Part shown: piece after piece, positions 7,821 through 16,045 of the stretch | Position numbering within the stretch: the stretch's first letter is position 1 | How the letters are laid out: every line of letters starts with the position of its first letter | DNA from: Bacteroidota bacterium | GTDB taxonomy: Bacteria > Bacteroidota > Bacteroidia > Chitinophagales > LD1 | Direction of reading: 5' to 3' | NCBI GenBank assembly: GCA_025963485.1 | Contig: JAOQAO010000138.1 | Span: 1 to 45,203, forward strand | Length of the DNA: 45,203 nucleotides | Made by a program: the position numbers and the translations under genes | Notes under the pieces: generated by a model | Seen by the model: the letters and a program-made list of their open reading frames with translations, nothing else | What the model was told of the DNA's origin: nothing | The model's database searches: none

Positions 7821-8063
7821 TTTTATAAAATAAGTGACGTTTGTAACTTTTCAGTAGAAAGGTCGGCATACCTCTCTCTCCCTGAGGTTAAATATATTAG
7901 ATATAATGGTTTAGAAATTGAAGGTTCCACTGAACCTATAATAATATCAGCATCAGTCGCACTATCAACATCACAAGGTTTAAATCGTTTTACAATAGGA
8001 ATTAAGCCGCAAATTGGTGCGGTTTTTGAAAAACATTATTATATTAAAGTTATTCAGAACTAA
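7821..8063 (+). pseudogene. startless reading-frame remnant
   Basis: Directly after the TAA of the membrane gene the same frame stays open for 80 codons to a TAA at 8061-8063. It has no ATG, GTG or TTG. The translation is protein-like and strand-rich (for example YNGLEIEGSTEPIIIS and NRFTIGIKPQIGAVF), unlike the shadow frames here. It may be the 3' end of a gene truncated when the island formed, or an extension of the membrane gene cut by a premature stop. No family was recognised. Confidence 0.4.
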
Positions 8064-8163
8064 CCTAGACCTGTTAGGGTCGGTAGCAAACCAAGCTTCA
8101 GGCCTGTGGGACATTACCCGCAATGAACTCCATAACATATACGAACACTCCATAGCCCCCAAA

Positions 8164-10092
8164 ATGACTGAACCTAAAAGACATAGAATTAAATTTTATT
8201 CCAAAGAGGATAGGTCAGCCGGAAATCAACTGACAGAGGCGGAGGAACTTTTAAATAGCCATCTGCTGGAAAATGAGCTAACTCTTATTGATTTAATCGA
8301 ATTCTATAACATTAAGTTATACTTCGACAATAAAATATTCCTCCGCAATTGGACTGAAGAAGTAGTAGACAAATACATTAACAGAGCTGAAAACCTTTTT
8401 GAAATTCTCAAGGCAAAAATATTGCAGATAAACGATGAAACTCTGGAAGCGGAATTAGACAATTTGGATTACAATTACTTTGAAAATTATTGGAGTTTAC
8501 TTTCCGATTTGAATGTCTATAAGGGAATCAACGAAGAAACAATTATAAATGTCCTGAAAAATCATCCAAGCCAAATTGATTATATCCTTGCACAAAAAAG
8601 ATTAGTTGAAAAATATGACAGAGTAGTTAGGGCGTTTCTTATCAGTTTTGAAGGAACTCCTGTACTTATACTTTCAAGCTTAGAAAAGAAAGATTCTTTT
8701 GGGAATAAATCCACAAGATATTTCCCAAAAAGTTTAAGTATAAAGGATAAAGAGGCTATTATAATTAGATATTTAGACTCAGAGCGCCCTAATCTAAATT
8801 ATGTTAGACTAATTGAAAACTCTAGAGACTCCAATGAGTTTCGGCTTACTCCCAAAACTAGATTAAAGGCGAAAAAGAAGTCGGAGCAACTTAATGAAGA
8901 AATCTTGCAAGGAGCAAATGTTTGGAGTTTCGGAATAAGTGTTTCTTTTAGCAAGGACCAGATAGAACCTCGAAAATTTAATTCTGACAATACAGGTTTA
9001 CAAATTTCTTATAGTGAAAATTTTATCGATCAATTTAGAAACAATGTGGACCTATTTAAAATATTCAAATATTTATTTGACTATACAGATGAAAAGAATC
9101 TAATTACATTAGTTAACAAGCAATGTGAGCTCGACGTTCTTGAACGAACGTTTATGCAATCAAAGAATGAATATGAAGCAGGTGCTGCATTCCGACAGAA
9201 GGAAAACACGGCTAACCTGCAACTCTCCATTTACGACCATTACTTACAAAGAAAAGGTAATAGTATCGAATCTCTGGTCAGTTCTTATGTTGATTATATA
9301 AACGAGAAAATAAAGCCTCACAAGCTACTATTCAAAATCCCTTCAGCCGAAAAAAGCCATTTAGAAAGAATTAGAATTGTTGCACCTGATTTCGAATTCT
9401 TGCTCAAGCAGTATAAGACATTTATTGATGAAAAGTATATCGATATAGAACTTATTCAGATAGACTCAACCCCCATAAGACTAAGTGATATATCTAGTTT
9501 AAAGGCTAGAAAATATTTATGCTCTGATAACCCTACAATTGGCCGACTAAAATATTACTTCTATTCAGATCAAAGTCCTTTATACTACATTAATCATTTT
9601 GACGAAAAGCATAACAATTTCTATACCCTCTTAATGAACGAAGATGTAAAGCTTGAATATTTTGCGAACTATCAAATAGAAATCGTTGAAAGCCTCATTA
9701 AGGAGGGCTATTTAAAAATAGACAATCGGGGATATGTTGTCTTGGATAATGAAGTTTTGATATACTTGATTGGGGACATTTATTATGATGAAGTAATTGT
9801 TTATTGGAATTATTCCAAAGAAATCAGAGATGAAATGGATGAATTAATTGATAAAGGATTGTTTGTAGCTGAAAGTACATTGTTTACGAGACAGGAGAGG
9901 AACTACTTGAATTACTATCTTAATAAAAAAGAGTTTACAAATGGATTCGACTTGAGAAATAAATATTTACATGGCACTAACAGCTTTTCCGAAAATGAGC
10001 ATAAAGCTGATTTTATCAGATTACTTAAGATTATTATTTTAACTCTATTGAAAATTGAAGACGATGTAACATTACCCGTTGTTGGCGTTTAG
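8164..10092 (+). CDS. large protein with C-terminal HEPN-like motif
   Basis: A 642-residue, AT-rich, lysine- and isoleucine-rich soluble protein that I do not recognise over most of its length. The last 60 residues contain LRNKYLHG with Arg598 and His603, followed by a hydrophobic helix (FIRLLKIIILTLLKIEDD). An R-polar-x(3)-H motif before a terminal helix is the signature of HEPN domains, many of which are RNases in toxin-antitoxin and phage-defence systems. The rest is mixed helix and strand with no visible ATPase, nuclease or protease motif. The start is uncertain: ATG 8164 is used, but the frame is open upstream to a TTG at 8014 that would overlap the remnant. It lies alone in an AT-rich island bordered by repeats, a typical setting for transferred defence genes. 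The defence role is inference. Confidence 0.7.
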   Translation: MTEPKRHRIKFYSKEDRSAGNQLTEAEELLNSHLLENELTLIDLIEFYNIKLYFDNKIFLRNWTEEVVDKYINRAENLFEILKAKILQINDETLEAELDNLDYNYFENYWSLLSDLNVYKGINEETIINVLKNHPSQIDYILAQKRLVEKYDRVVRAFLISFEGTPVLILSSLEKKDSFGNKSTRYFPKSLSIKDKEAIIIRYLDSERPNLNYVRLIENSRDSNEFRLTPKTRLKAKKKSEQLNEEILQGANVWSFGISVSFSKDQIEPRKFNSDNTGLQISYSENFIDQFRNNVDLFKIFKYLFDYTDEKNLITLVNKQCELDVLERTFMQSKNEYEAGAAFRQKENTANLQLSIYDHYLQRKGNSIESLVSSYVDYINEKIKPHKLLFKIPSAEKSHLERIRIVAPDFEFLLKQYKTFIDEKYIDIELIQIDSTPIRLSDISSLKARKYLCSDNPTIGRLKYYFYSDQSPLYYINHFDEKHNNFYTLLMNEDVKLEYFANYQIEIVESLIKEGYLKIDNRGYVVLDNEVLIYLIGDIYYDEVIVYWNYSKEIRDEMDELIDKGLFVAESTLFTRQERNYLNYYLNKKEFTNGFDLRNKYLHGTNSFSENEHKADFIRLLKIIILTLLKIEDDVTLPVVGV

Positions 10093-10453
10093 CCAAGTGC
10101 CCCCGCTGGCACGGGTGTTTTCCACTCCTGCCTCATCTCGCAGGATGGCAGGGTGCTTTTAGTCATTTTTGAGGTTCGGGATTCCTTCCATTTTATCGCG
10201 TTCATTTTTTATGTTTTGAAAAATGTCGGAATGACGTGCTTTTTAGTATTTGGGAAATACTGGGGGGCTGTTTGGTGTGTGGGATTTTTGAGGGAGATGT
10301 ATGTGTATTATGAATTAATTATTTATTTAATTTATTGTTACTGTCATATGTTTTATTTACAAATAATTGATTGTCAACTATTAAATATGTTATTTCTGGA
10401 CAAACAATTATTGGGTGTTGGGGTGAAAACTTCATAACTGAGTAGTGCCGAGC

Positions 10454-10542
10454 GCGAGCGTCAGGGATAGGAGTGGTGAGGCGGTAGCCGAAGTGCAAAG
10501 CACCGGAGCGAAGCGGAGCCACGCATAGCCCACCCGGACGCC
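10454..10542 (+). repeat. dispersed element, copy C
   Basis: Starts GCGAGCGTCAGGGATAGGAG and ends ATAGCCCACCCGGACGCC, matching both ends of copies A (2497-2646) and B (40039-40151) but with a shorter, unrelated centre. Confidence 0.6.
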
Positions 10543-10567
10543 GTGACAATACAACCATTCGGGGAAG

Positions 10568-10669
10568 AGATGCTTCGTTGCCTCAGCATGACAAGGGGGG
10601 GGTGGGCTGTGGGTGGTGTGGGGCTTGTGGTCTTGGGCATAGATGCTTCGCTATCGCTCAGCATGACAA
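10568..10669 (+). repeat. paired AGATGCTTCG...CAGCATGACAA repeats
   Basis: Two direct copies, 10568-10594 and 10641-10669, share AGATGCTTCG and CTCAGCATGACAA with a short variable middle. They lie 46 bases apart, separated by a G-rich stretch. Confidence 0.65.
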
Positions 10670-10698
10670 TGGAGGTGGGAAGTGGCGGGTAAAATGCT

Positions 10699-10706
10699 TA
10701 CTTTCG
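10699..10706 (+). promoter_or_regulatory. -7 promoter box for prfC
   Basis: TACTTTCG matches seven of eight positions of TAnnTTTG and lies 31 bases before the prfC start. No TTTG was seen at the expected upstream distance. Confidence 0.4.
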
Positions 10707-10737
10707 CGCTGCCTTAGAGGGCAATAACACAACGACA

Positions 10738-12363
10738 ATGAGCTTTACAGAAGAACTACATAAGAGGAAGACCTTTGGGATCATAGCGCACCCGGATGCG
10801 GGGAAGACGACGCTGACAGAGAAGCTGCTGCTATTTGGCGGGGCGATACAGACCGCCGGTGCGGTGAAGAGCAACAAGATCAAGAAGGCGACGACGTCGG
10901 ACTTTATGGAGATAGAGAAGCAGCGGGGTATCTCGGTGGCGACCTCCGTGATGACTTTCCACTACCGCGATAAGCTGATCAATATCCTCGATACACCGGG
11001 ACACAAGGACTTCGCCGAAGATACGTACCGTACGCTGACCGCCGTGGACTCGGTGATCATCGTGGTGGACTCTGTGAAGGGTGTGGAAGAGCAGACGCGC
11101 AAGCTAATGGAGGTCTGCGCGATGCGCAAGACGCCAGTGATCGTATTCGTCAATAAGCTGGACCGTGAGGGCCGTGATCCCTTTGACCTGCTGGATGAGA
11201 TAGAGAAGGAACTCAAGATACGCACTCGGCCGCTGACATGGCCGATCAACAGGGGTAGTGCGTTCAAGGGGGTGTTTGATCTCGCGAACCAGAGTTTGAA
11301 TCTGTTCCGTGCATCGACTACCCGTGTGGCGGATGATGTGGTGTCTATCACTGACCTGAGCGATCCCAACGTGGACAAGATATGCGGCGAGAAGGATGCT
11401 AACCAGCTCCGCGAGGATGTAGAGATGATCAATGGTGTCTATGACCAGTTTGACCGGGAGGAGTACCTGAAGGGTAACCTGGCGCCGGTGTTCTTCGGCT
11501 CGGCGGTCAATAGCTTTGGGATACAGGAGATGCTGGATACGTTCGTCGATATCGCTCCTACGCCGCAAGGGCGTGAGAGTGACAAGCGCTTTATAGAACC
11601 TGAGGAGCCGAAGATGACGGGCTTTATCTTTAAGATACATGCGAACCTCGATCCTAAGCACCGCGACCGTATTGCCTTCATGCGTATCGTGTCGGGGAAG
11701 TTTGAGCGCGGGAAGTACTACCACCACTGCCGGATGAATAAGGACTTCCGCTTTAGCACGCCGGTGACCTTCATGGCGCAGGACAAGAACATCGTGGATG
11801 AGGCCTATCCGGGTGATGTGGTGGGGCTTTACGACACGGGCAACTTTAAGATAGCAGATGTACTGACCGAGGGGGAGGACTTTCAGATACGGGGTATACC
11901 GGCCTTCTCGCCGGAGATATTCAAGGAGCTGATCAATACAGATCCGATGAAGTCGAAGCAACTGGAGAAGGGTATCAACCAGCTCACAGATGAGGGTGTG
12001 GCGCAGCTATTCACTCAGCAGCCGGGGAATCGTAAATTCGTCGGGACGGTGGGTGAACTGCAGTTTGAGGTGATCCAATACCGTTTGCTACATGAATACA
12101 ATGCGAGCTGTAAGTTCCAGGCGATCAGTATGACGCGTGCGTGCTGGCTGCGGTCTAAGGATCCGGAGAAGCTGGAGGCTTTCATACGATTCAAGTCCAC
12201 AAGCATCGTGAATGACAAGGATGGCAATATCGTGTACCTGGCGCCGTCAGAGTGGTTCCTCAAGATGGAGCGGGAGAATAACCCGGATATAGAGTTCCAC
12301 TTCAACTCGGAGTTTAAGACGGAAAGGAATGATACGGGGGCTTATCTGCCATATGGGAAATAG
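10738..12363 (+). CDS. prfC: peptide chain release factor 3
   Basis: A 541-residue translational GTPase, RF3, which uses GTP to remove RF1 or RF2 from the ribosome after peptide release. Seen: P-loop AHPDAGKTT (17-25), switch I region with [10 protein letters not shown] (about 58-67), G3 DTPGHKDF (85-92) and G4 NKLD (139-142), followed by the EF-G-like second domain and an RF3-type C-terminal domain. Length is close to that of E. coli RF3 (529). The short N-terminus before the P-loop and the absence of EF-G domain IV distinguish it from EF-G. It appears monocistronic, preceded by a TACTTTCG box and followed by a gap of about 250 bases holding degenerate repeats. Confidence 0.97.
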   Translation: MSFTEELHKRKTFGIIAHPDAGKTTLTEKLLLFGGAIQTAGAVKSNKIKKATTSDFMEIEKQRGISVATSVMTFHYRDKLINILDTPGHKDFAEDTYRTLTAVDSVIIVVDSVKGVEEQTRKLMEVCAMRKTPVIVFVNKLDREGRDPFDLLDEIEKELKIRTRPLTWPINRGSAFKGVFDLANQSLNLFRASTTRVADDVVSITDLSDPNVDKICGEKDANQLREDVEMINGVYDQFDREEYLKGNLAPVFFGSAVNSFGIQEMLDTFVDIAPTPQGRESDKRFIEPEEPKMTGFIFKIHANLDPKHRDRIAFMRIVSGKFERGKYYHHCRMNKDFRFSTPVTFMAQDKNIVDEAYPGDVVGLYDTGNFKIADVLTEGEDFQIRGIPAFSPEIFKELINTDPMKSKQLEKGINQLTDEGVAQLFTQQPGNRKFVGTVGELQFEVIQYRLLHEYNASCKFQAISMTRACWLRSKDPEKLEAFIRFKSTSIVNDKDGNIVYLAPSEWFLKMERENNPDIEFHFNSEFKTERNDTGAYLPYGK

Positions 12364-12616
12364 AAACTGGTTGCCGGTGGCTAGATACTGGATGAATGCA
12401 AATGCATGTCACACTAAGGTCACAAAGAGATAAGTCAATACGGGTAAGCTCACGAAGATTTAATACATCTCTCGCGAAGACGCAAAGAGTTTAAGAACAG
12501 CCAAAGCTTTGCTCGCAAAAACTCGAAAAACGCTAAGAATTCATATCACATAAAGTATCTGCCACGGGCGAGTAGGAACAGGTCGCGACCTACCTCTATT
12601 TGTATTTCATTACATG

Positions 12617-13168
12617 TTATGGTTTATCGGCTGTAGCGTCTCGGGCATCTTTGGCCTCGTCAGGTTTGGTGGCCATATCCTTGTCGAGATTGTATAGCGC
12701 CTCGTGATCGGCTTTGTCACCTCCGGCGATCTTAAATTTATCCAGCAGATCCAGGGCTAGTGTTTCTTCCTCTGTTTGTTCCTTCACAAACCATTGCATA
12801 AAGTTCCAGGTAGCCCAATCCTCCTCGGTGAGGCTGAGTTTGACGACGCTATAGACTGAAGTGGTATTATCTACTTCGTGTTGAAATATCTTCTGGAAGC
12901 AATCATTCAGTGATGAAGGATTGGCGGGAGGTGCAGGGATGGCTGCGACCTTGACCTCTCCTCCCCTTTTGAGGATGTACTCGAGTATCTTCATCATATG
13001 GTTGCGCTCCTCCTGAGCATGGCGGAAGAGGAAATTGGCGACGCCACCATAGCTCTGCCCGTCTGCCCATGCACCATAGGACAAATATATCTGCGAAGCA
13101 TGTGCTTCTTTAGTCATTTGTACGTTGAGCGCTGCTTCTATTGTTTTAGAGAGACGGTTGGTATTCAT
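12617..13168 (-). CDS. ferritin (non-haem)
   Basis: A 183-residue ferritin, forming a 24-subunit iron-storage shell that oxidises Fe(II). Seen: the four-helix pattern with ferroxidase ligands in KEAHAS (Glu21) and QEERNH (Glu54, His57), and a later EQTEEE stretch in the fourth helix supplying further ligands. Bacterial ferritins usually have 160-180 residues; here the C-terminus carries an extra Asp/Lys/Ala-rich tail. The start at 13168 (MNTNRLSK) is chosen because ferritins begin a few residues before this helix; the ATG at 13201 adds a tail unlike the family. No haem-binding methionine of the bacterioferritin type is obvious. The neighbouring YihY gene is divergent. Confidence 0.92.
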   Translation of the reverse strand: MNTNRLSKTIEAALNVQMTKEAHASQIYLSYGAWADGQSYGGVANFLFRHAQEERNHMMKILEYILKRGGEVKVAAIPAPPANPSSLNDCFQKIFQHEVDNTTSVYSVVKLSLTEEDWATWNFMQWFVKEQTEEETLALDLLDKFKIAGGDKADHEALYNLDKDMATKPDEAKDARDATADKP

Positions 13169-13242
13169 ACTATGAGTGGATTTATTTGGTGGGTATAACA
13201 AAATCCCTGCCTAAAGTGCTACTAGCTGTGTTTCAGTTGGCA

Positions 13243-13250
13243 TAGTTTTG
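13243..13250 (+). promoter_or_regulatory. -7 promoter box for the YihY/BrkB gene
   Basis: TAGTTTTG is a perfect TAnnTTTG, 27 bases before the start at 13278. No clear -33 TTTG. Confidence 0.45.
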
Positions 13251-13277
13251 ATACTACAGGTGCTATAAACCAGAGTT

Positions 13278-14288
13278 ATGTCAACCATTTCAGCATCTCA
13301 GCATAAGTTCTCATGGAAGAAGTTGATCCAATCGATAAAAGATAAGTACACCGGCATCACAACTCGTATCACTGACTGGTGGGGAAAAACATACATCAAA
13401 CTCCCCAAACCTATATCTGCAGCGCTCACTGTAATAAAGAACAGTGTGACACTTTTCCGCTCCCATGATACTGCGTCATTGGGGTCGGGCCTCTCCTACT
13501 ATACTGTCTTCTCTATTGCGCCGATGATGATCATCATCATTTCTATAGCGGGATCGATATTCGGGCCTGAGGCTGTGACGGGGGAGCTGAAAGGACAAAT
13601 GCAAAGCCTATTGGGCTCCAGTACAGCGGATCAGTTGCAAAGCATGGTCAAGGCAGCATACAAACCCGGAAAAAACTGGATAGCAACGACAGTATCTATC
13701 GCGCTACTGCTCACGGGCGCCATCGGTGTATTCGACCAGCTGCGCAGCTCGTTGAATATCATCTGGGATGTAAAGCCAGTGGCTAAAAAACCATTCTGGA
13801 CATACCTCATGAACAGGCTTTTCTCCTTTGGGATGATAGCGAGTATTGCATTCCTGCTGATCGTATCGTTGGCGCTGAATGCGGCTGTCGCGGCATTATC
13901 CGGTTATCTTAATGGCCTGCTACCGGCGATCTCCAAAGTGCTGATAGGTTTCGCAGAAGTAGTCGTATCATTCGGTCTGACCACACTATTATTTACGCTC
14001 ATCTATAAGTTTATGTCTGATGTGAAGATGAAATGGAAGAATGTATTCTTCGGGGCGCTTTTCACATCAGTACTTTTTGCCGCAGGCAAATACCTGATCG
14101 GCATATACATCGGAAACAGCAATATAGCTAACACATACGGGGCTGCCAGCTCCGTGATCGTGGTGCTGCTTTGGGTATTCTATTCCTCACAAATTGTATT
14201 TTTTGGGGCGGAGTTCACCAGAGCGCTCGCAGACTATAGAGGTATAAAGATTCCCGGCACTGAAGCCCCGCCGCCACCTAAACCATAA
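13278..14288 (+). CDS. YihY/BrkB family inner-membrane protein
   Basis: A 336-residue integral membrane protein of the YihY/BrkB (UPF0761) family, once annotated as ribonuclease BN; the molecular function is unsettled. Seen: a soluble N-terminus of about 50 residues, then the family start with SLGSGLSYYTVFSIAPM (around 70-86), five or six membrane helices, a GVFDQLRSSLNIIWDV loop, and the conserved C-terminal part with NTYGAASSVIVVLLWVFYSSQI and FGAEFTRA. These blocks are diagnostic. The last residues are proline-rich. It is divergent from ferritin, with a perfect TAnnTTTG box in the shared gap, and probably a single-gene transcript, since stem-loops follow. Confidence 0.92.
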   Translation: MSTISASQHKFSWKKLIQSIKDKYTGITTRITDWWGKTYIKLPKPISAALTVIKNSVTLFRSHDTASLGSGLSYYTVFSIAPMMIIIISIAGSIFGPEAVTGELKGQMQSLLGSSTADQLQSMVKAAYKPGKNWIATTVSIALLLTGAIGVFDQLRSSLNIIWDVKPVAKKPFWTYLMNRLFSFGMIASIAFLLIVSLALNAAVAALSGYLNGLLPAISKVLIGFAEVVVSFGLTTLLFTLIYKFMSDVKMKWKNVFFGALFTSVLFAAGKYLIGIYIGNSNIANTYGAASSVIVVLLWVFYSSQIVFFGAEFTRALADYRGIKIPGTEAPPPPKP

Positions 14289-14383
14289 GGACATCGGTGA
14301 AAACGTGTGAATTATACAATACAAACATGAAATAGTGTAACGACAATCCGAATAATGAGGGTAACCTTTGTAGAGATAAAAAT

Positions 14384-14447
14384 ATTGTTGCTTCATAACA
14401 ACAATTTGGTTTGATTATAGTGACGGGAGAGGCGGGTCTCTCCCGTC
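14384..14447 (+). promoter_or_regulatory. two stem-loops ahead of a small ORF
   Basis: ATTGTTG/CAACAAT (14384-14405) is followed by a strong hairpin GACGGGAGAG/CTCTCCCGTC (14422-14447). Little U-tract follows, so the second is a weak terminator candidate for the YihY gene or a leader structure of the small ORF at 14481. An AACCTTTG box at 14363-14370 lies just upstream. Confidence 0.45.
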
Positions 14448-14480
14448 ATTCTGTTAGAAAGAACTACTAAAATAATACAC

Positions 14481-14666
14481 ATGTACGCGCCAGAAGAAGC
14501 AACAACCCCATTTGGTTTTCCATTGGCCCGCATATATCAAACGGATCCGTTTGGGTTTCCGCTACATGCATCAGATGAAGAGAGCTACAACAAAGACAAG
14601 GAAGTGCAAAACGCCGCGAAAGTAGAAAATGAAGCCGACGACAGCATCGAAAATGACCAATCGTAA
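14481..14666 (+). CDS. small acidic protein with PFGFPL repeat
   Basis: A possible 61-residue protein, not recognised. Seen: the N-terminal half repeats itself (TTPFGFPLARIYQ then TDPFGFPLHASDE), and the second half is highly acidic and polar (KVENEADDSIENDQS). The two halves of the repeat use different codons, which suggests selection on the peptide rather than a recent DNA duplication. No signal peptide or cysteines. It begins 33 bases after a strong hairpin and ends before a minus-strand terminator. It could be a real small gene of unknown role, or chance; the absence of a good ribosome site is normal in this phylum. Confidence 0.4.
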   Translation: MYAPEEATTPFGFPLARIYQTDPFGFPLHASDEESYNKDKEVQNAAKVENEADDSIENDQS

Positions 14667-14680
14667 GGTCTGCTACACAA

Positions 14681-14706
14681 TAAAAAATGCGGACCACACG
14701 GTCCGC
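14681..14706 (-). terminator. Rho-independent terminator for the T9SS cargo gene
   Basis: On the minus strand GCGGACC/GGTCCGC with a four-base loop is followed by ATTTTTTA. It lies 28 bases beyond the stop of the gene at 14735-15919. Confidence 0.8.
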
Positions 14707-14734
14707 ACCCTACAATCACTCTTTTGAAAAAAAC

Positions 14735-15919
14735 TTATTTGCCTGAGATGATTTTGCCTTTGGCTACTACCTGGCCATCGGTACCGAGTACATTATAGAT
14801 ATACATACCCTCAGCTAATGGCTGAGTCGTTTGCACATGCACGATACCACCATTGGATACCGCAGAGAGATGGTCCACTACCCTACCAGAAATATCCTGT
14901 ATGGATACTGCAGTGACCTCAGCCGAGGCAGGTAGCATAATGCTAAAAGTATTTCCATTCATAGGATCAGGATAGGCATATGATGCGGCATCGGCCTGTA
15001 TAGATGATATTCCATTTGCGATGGATTTGTTCTTGCTGATATAGGCGCTGGACGGTGTAGTGAAGGTACTGTCATAATTAATAAACAATGGTGCTGCCCA
15101 GGAGCCTGCCGCGTAGAAGTTCTCCCTGAACGAAGTAGATGTACGTGCTCCCTGTGTCAGGCCAAATGCGCTGGTCAGTGTTTGAGAAGCCGGGCTGCCA
15201 TTCACATAGAAGCTATCTAAAGTACTGCCACTGGCGCGCTCGCGGAGGACGCTAACCGCACCTGTGGTACCCGACCCTGCAGGCAGTGTGAGCGTGCCCC
15301 AGCCAATGACGGTATCCCGGCGATTGACATAGAAAACATGCTCCATAGGAGCGTTGATGACACCCGCTGCGGTAACCGTCAGCCTCATATGGACCACATG
15401 GCGGATGGTAGAGCTCCATGCAGAATTTATCGTAGCCGGGAACTTAACAATGACCCTCGGATCAGAAGGGTAATATTCACGCGTAGGAAGGATGATGAGG
15501 CTATCGGCGCTATTGCCCGTAATAGATACCAAACTTACATTCAAGGGCGTGACCTGAAGACCGAGATCGACGGCAGCATCCGCTGTATTAGCAAAATAAC
15601 TATCGTAATTATATCCAAACTGGGTATTAAGCGCTTTGTAATAAGCAAGGCCGGAGAACTGAGCAGTTGTAAAAAAGGGATCGTTACTGACCGCTGGATA
15701 AGCATATGTATATTGAGTAGCATTCGATATATTGACCGTACTATAGTCCCACGTCATATTATTACCAAGTGCTGGTACCGTGATGAGTGAAGATACATTA
15801 ATGGAGGAAATACTGTCGGTCGCGATAGGGAAATTGGCTTGTGTAAGCACAAGCGGAGACTGGCAAAAGGCCGGCGCTATGGCGGCCACAAGAGCAAGGG
15901 TAGTAAATATCTTTTTCAT
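14735..15919 (-). CDS. secreted protein with T9SS type A sorting domain
   Basis: A 394-residue cargo protein of the type IX secretion system. Seen: a signal peptide (MKKIFTTLALVAAIAPAFC), a beta-rich body with no recognised enzyme motif, and a C-terminal domain of about 85 residues with the T9SS pattern: YPDPMNG near its start, then VSIQDISGRVV, then LAEGMYIYNV and a lysine-containing end (AKGKIISGK). Such domains direct passage through the outer membrane and are then removed by PorU. It is probably displayed at the cell surface or released. It is monocistronic with its own terminator. A TTCCTTTG box lies upstream on the minus strand near 15950. The body may be an adhesin or structural domain; no further claim is justified. 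Confidence 0.85.
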   Translation of the reverse strand: MKKIFTTLALVAAIAPAFCQSPLVLTQANFPIATDSISSINVSSLITVPALGNNMTWDYSTVNISNATQYTYAYPAVSNDPFFTTAQFSGLAYYKALNTQFGYNYDSYFANTADAAVDLGLQVTPLNVSLVSITGNSADSLIILPTREYYPSDPRVIVKFPATINSAWSSTIRHVVHMRLTVTAAGVINAPMEHVFYVNRRDTVIGWGTLTLPAGSGTTGAVSVLRERASGSTLDSFYVNGSPASQTLTSAFGLTQGARTSTSFRENFYAAGSWAAPLFINYDSTFTTPSSAYISKNKSIANGISSIQADAASYAYPDPMNGNTFSIMLPASAEVTAVSIQDISGRVVDHLSAVSNGGIVHVQTTQPLAEGMYIYNVLGTDGQVVAKGKIISGK

Positions 15920-16045
15920 GTTGTTTATTTAATGAATCAATAGTGCAAAGGAACGCAGAGGCTATAAAAGGAACATTACTAGAAAAATACTAAGAAGCTT
16001 TGCAAGACATTTTATCTCTTATTTTTGATACTGGATCACATCACC

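Larger units (their letters stand above)
10093..10737. other. repeat-rich intergenic region, right border of the AT-rich island
   Basis: About 645 bases with no credible gene. Just after the stop are two small hairpins (TTGGC/GCCAA at 10082-10096 and GTGCC/GGCAC at 10097-10112) that might end the transcript. An AT-rich stretch runs to about 10440, then dispersed element copy C (10454-10542), two copies of an AGATGCTTCG...CTCAGCATGACAA repeat, and the prfC promoter box. Confidence 0.6.

Noticed and set aside
8014-8163. TTG-started N-terminal extension of the HEPN-like protein
   Set aside because: It would overlap the remnant frame and needs a TTG start; the first ATG at 8164 is simpler, though the extension cannot be excluded.
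10153-10437. 94-codon plus-strand frame in the AT-rich gap before prfC
   Set aside because: Composition is dominated by Tyr, Phe, Leu, Ile and Cys from AT-rich DNA; no start context and no protein-like pattern.
10568-10669. Repeats before prfC considered as a CRISPR array
   Set aside because: Only two copies with variable middles, and no cas genes in the window.
11104-11961. 285-codon minus-strand frame opposite prfC
   Set aside because: Antisense shadow of a conserved gene, with no domain pattern.
14422-14447. Hairpin GACGGGAGAG/CTCTCCCGTC as a definite terminator
   Set aside because: Stem is strong but there is no U-run on either strand close enough, so it is listed only as a stem-loop.
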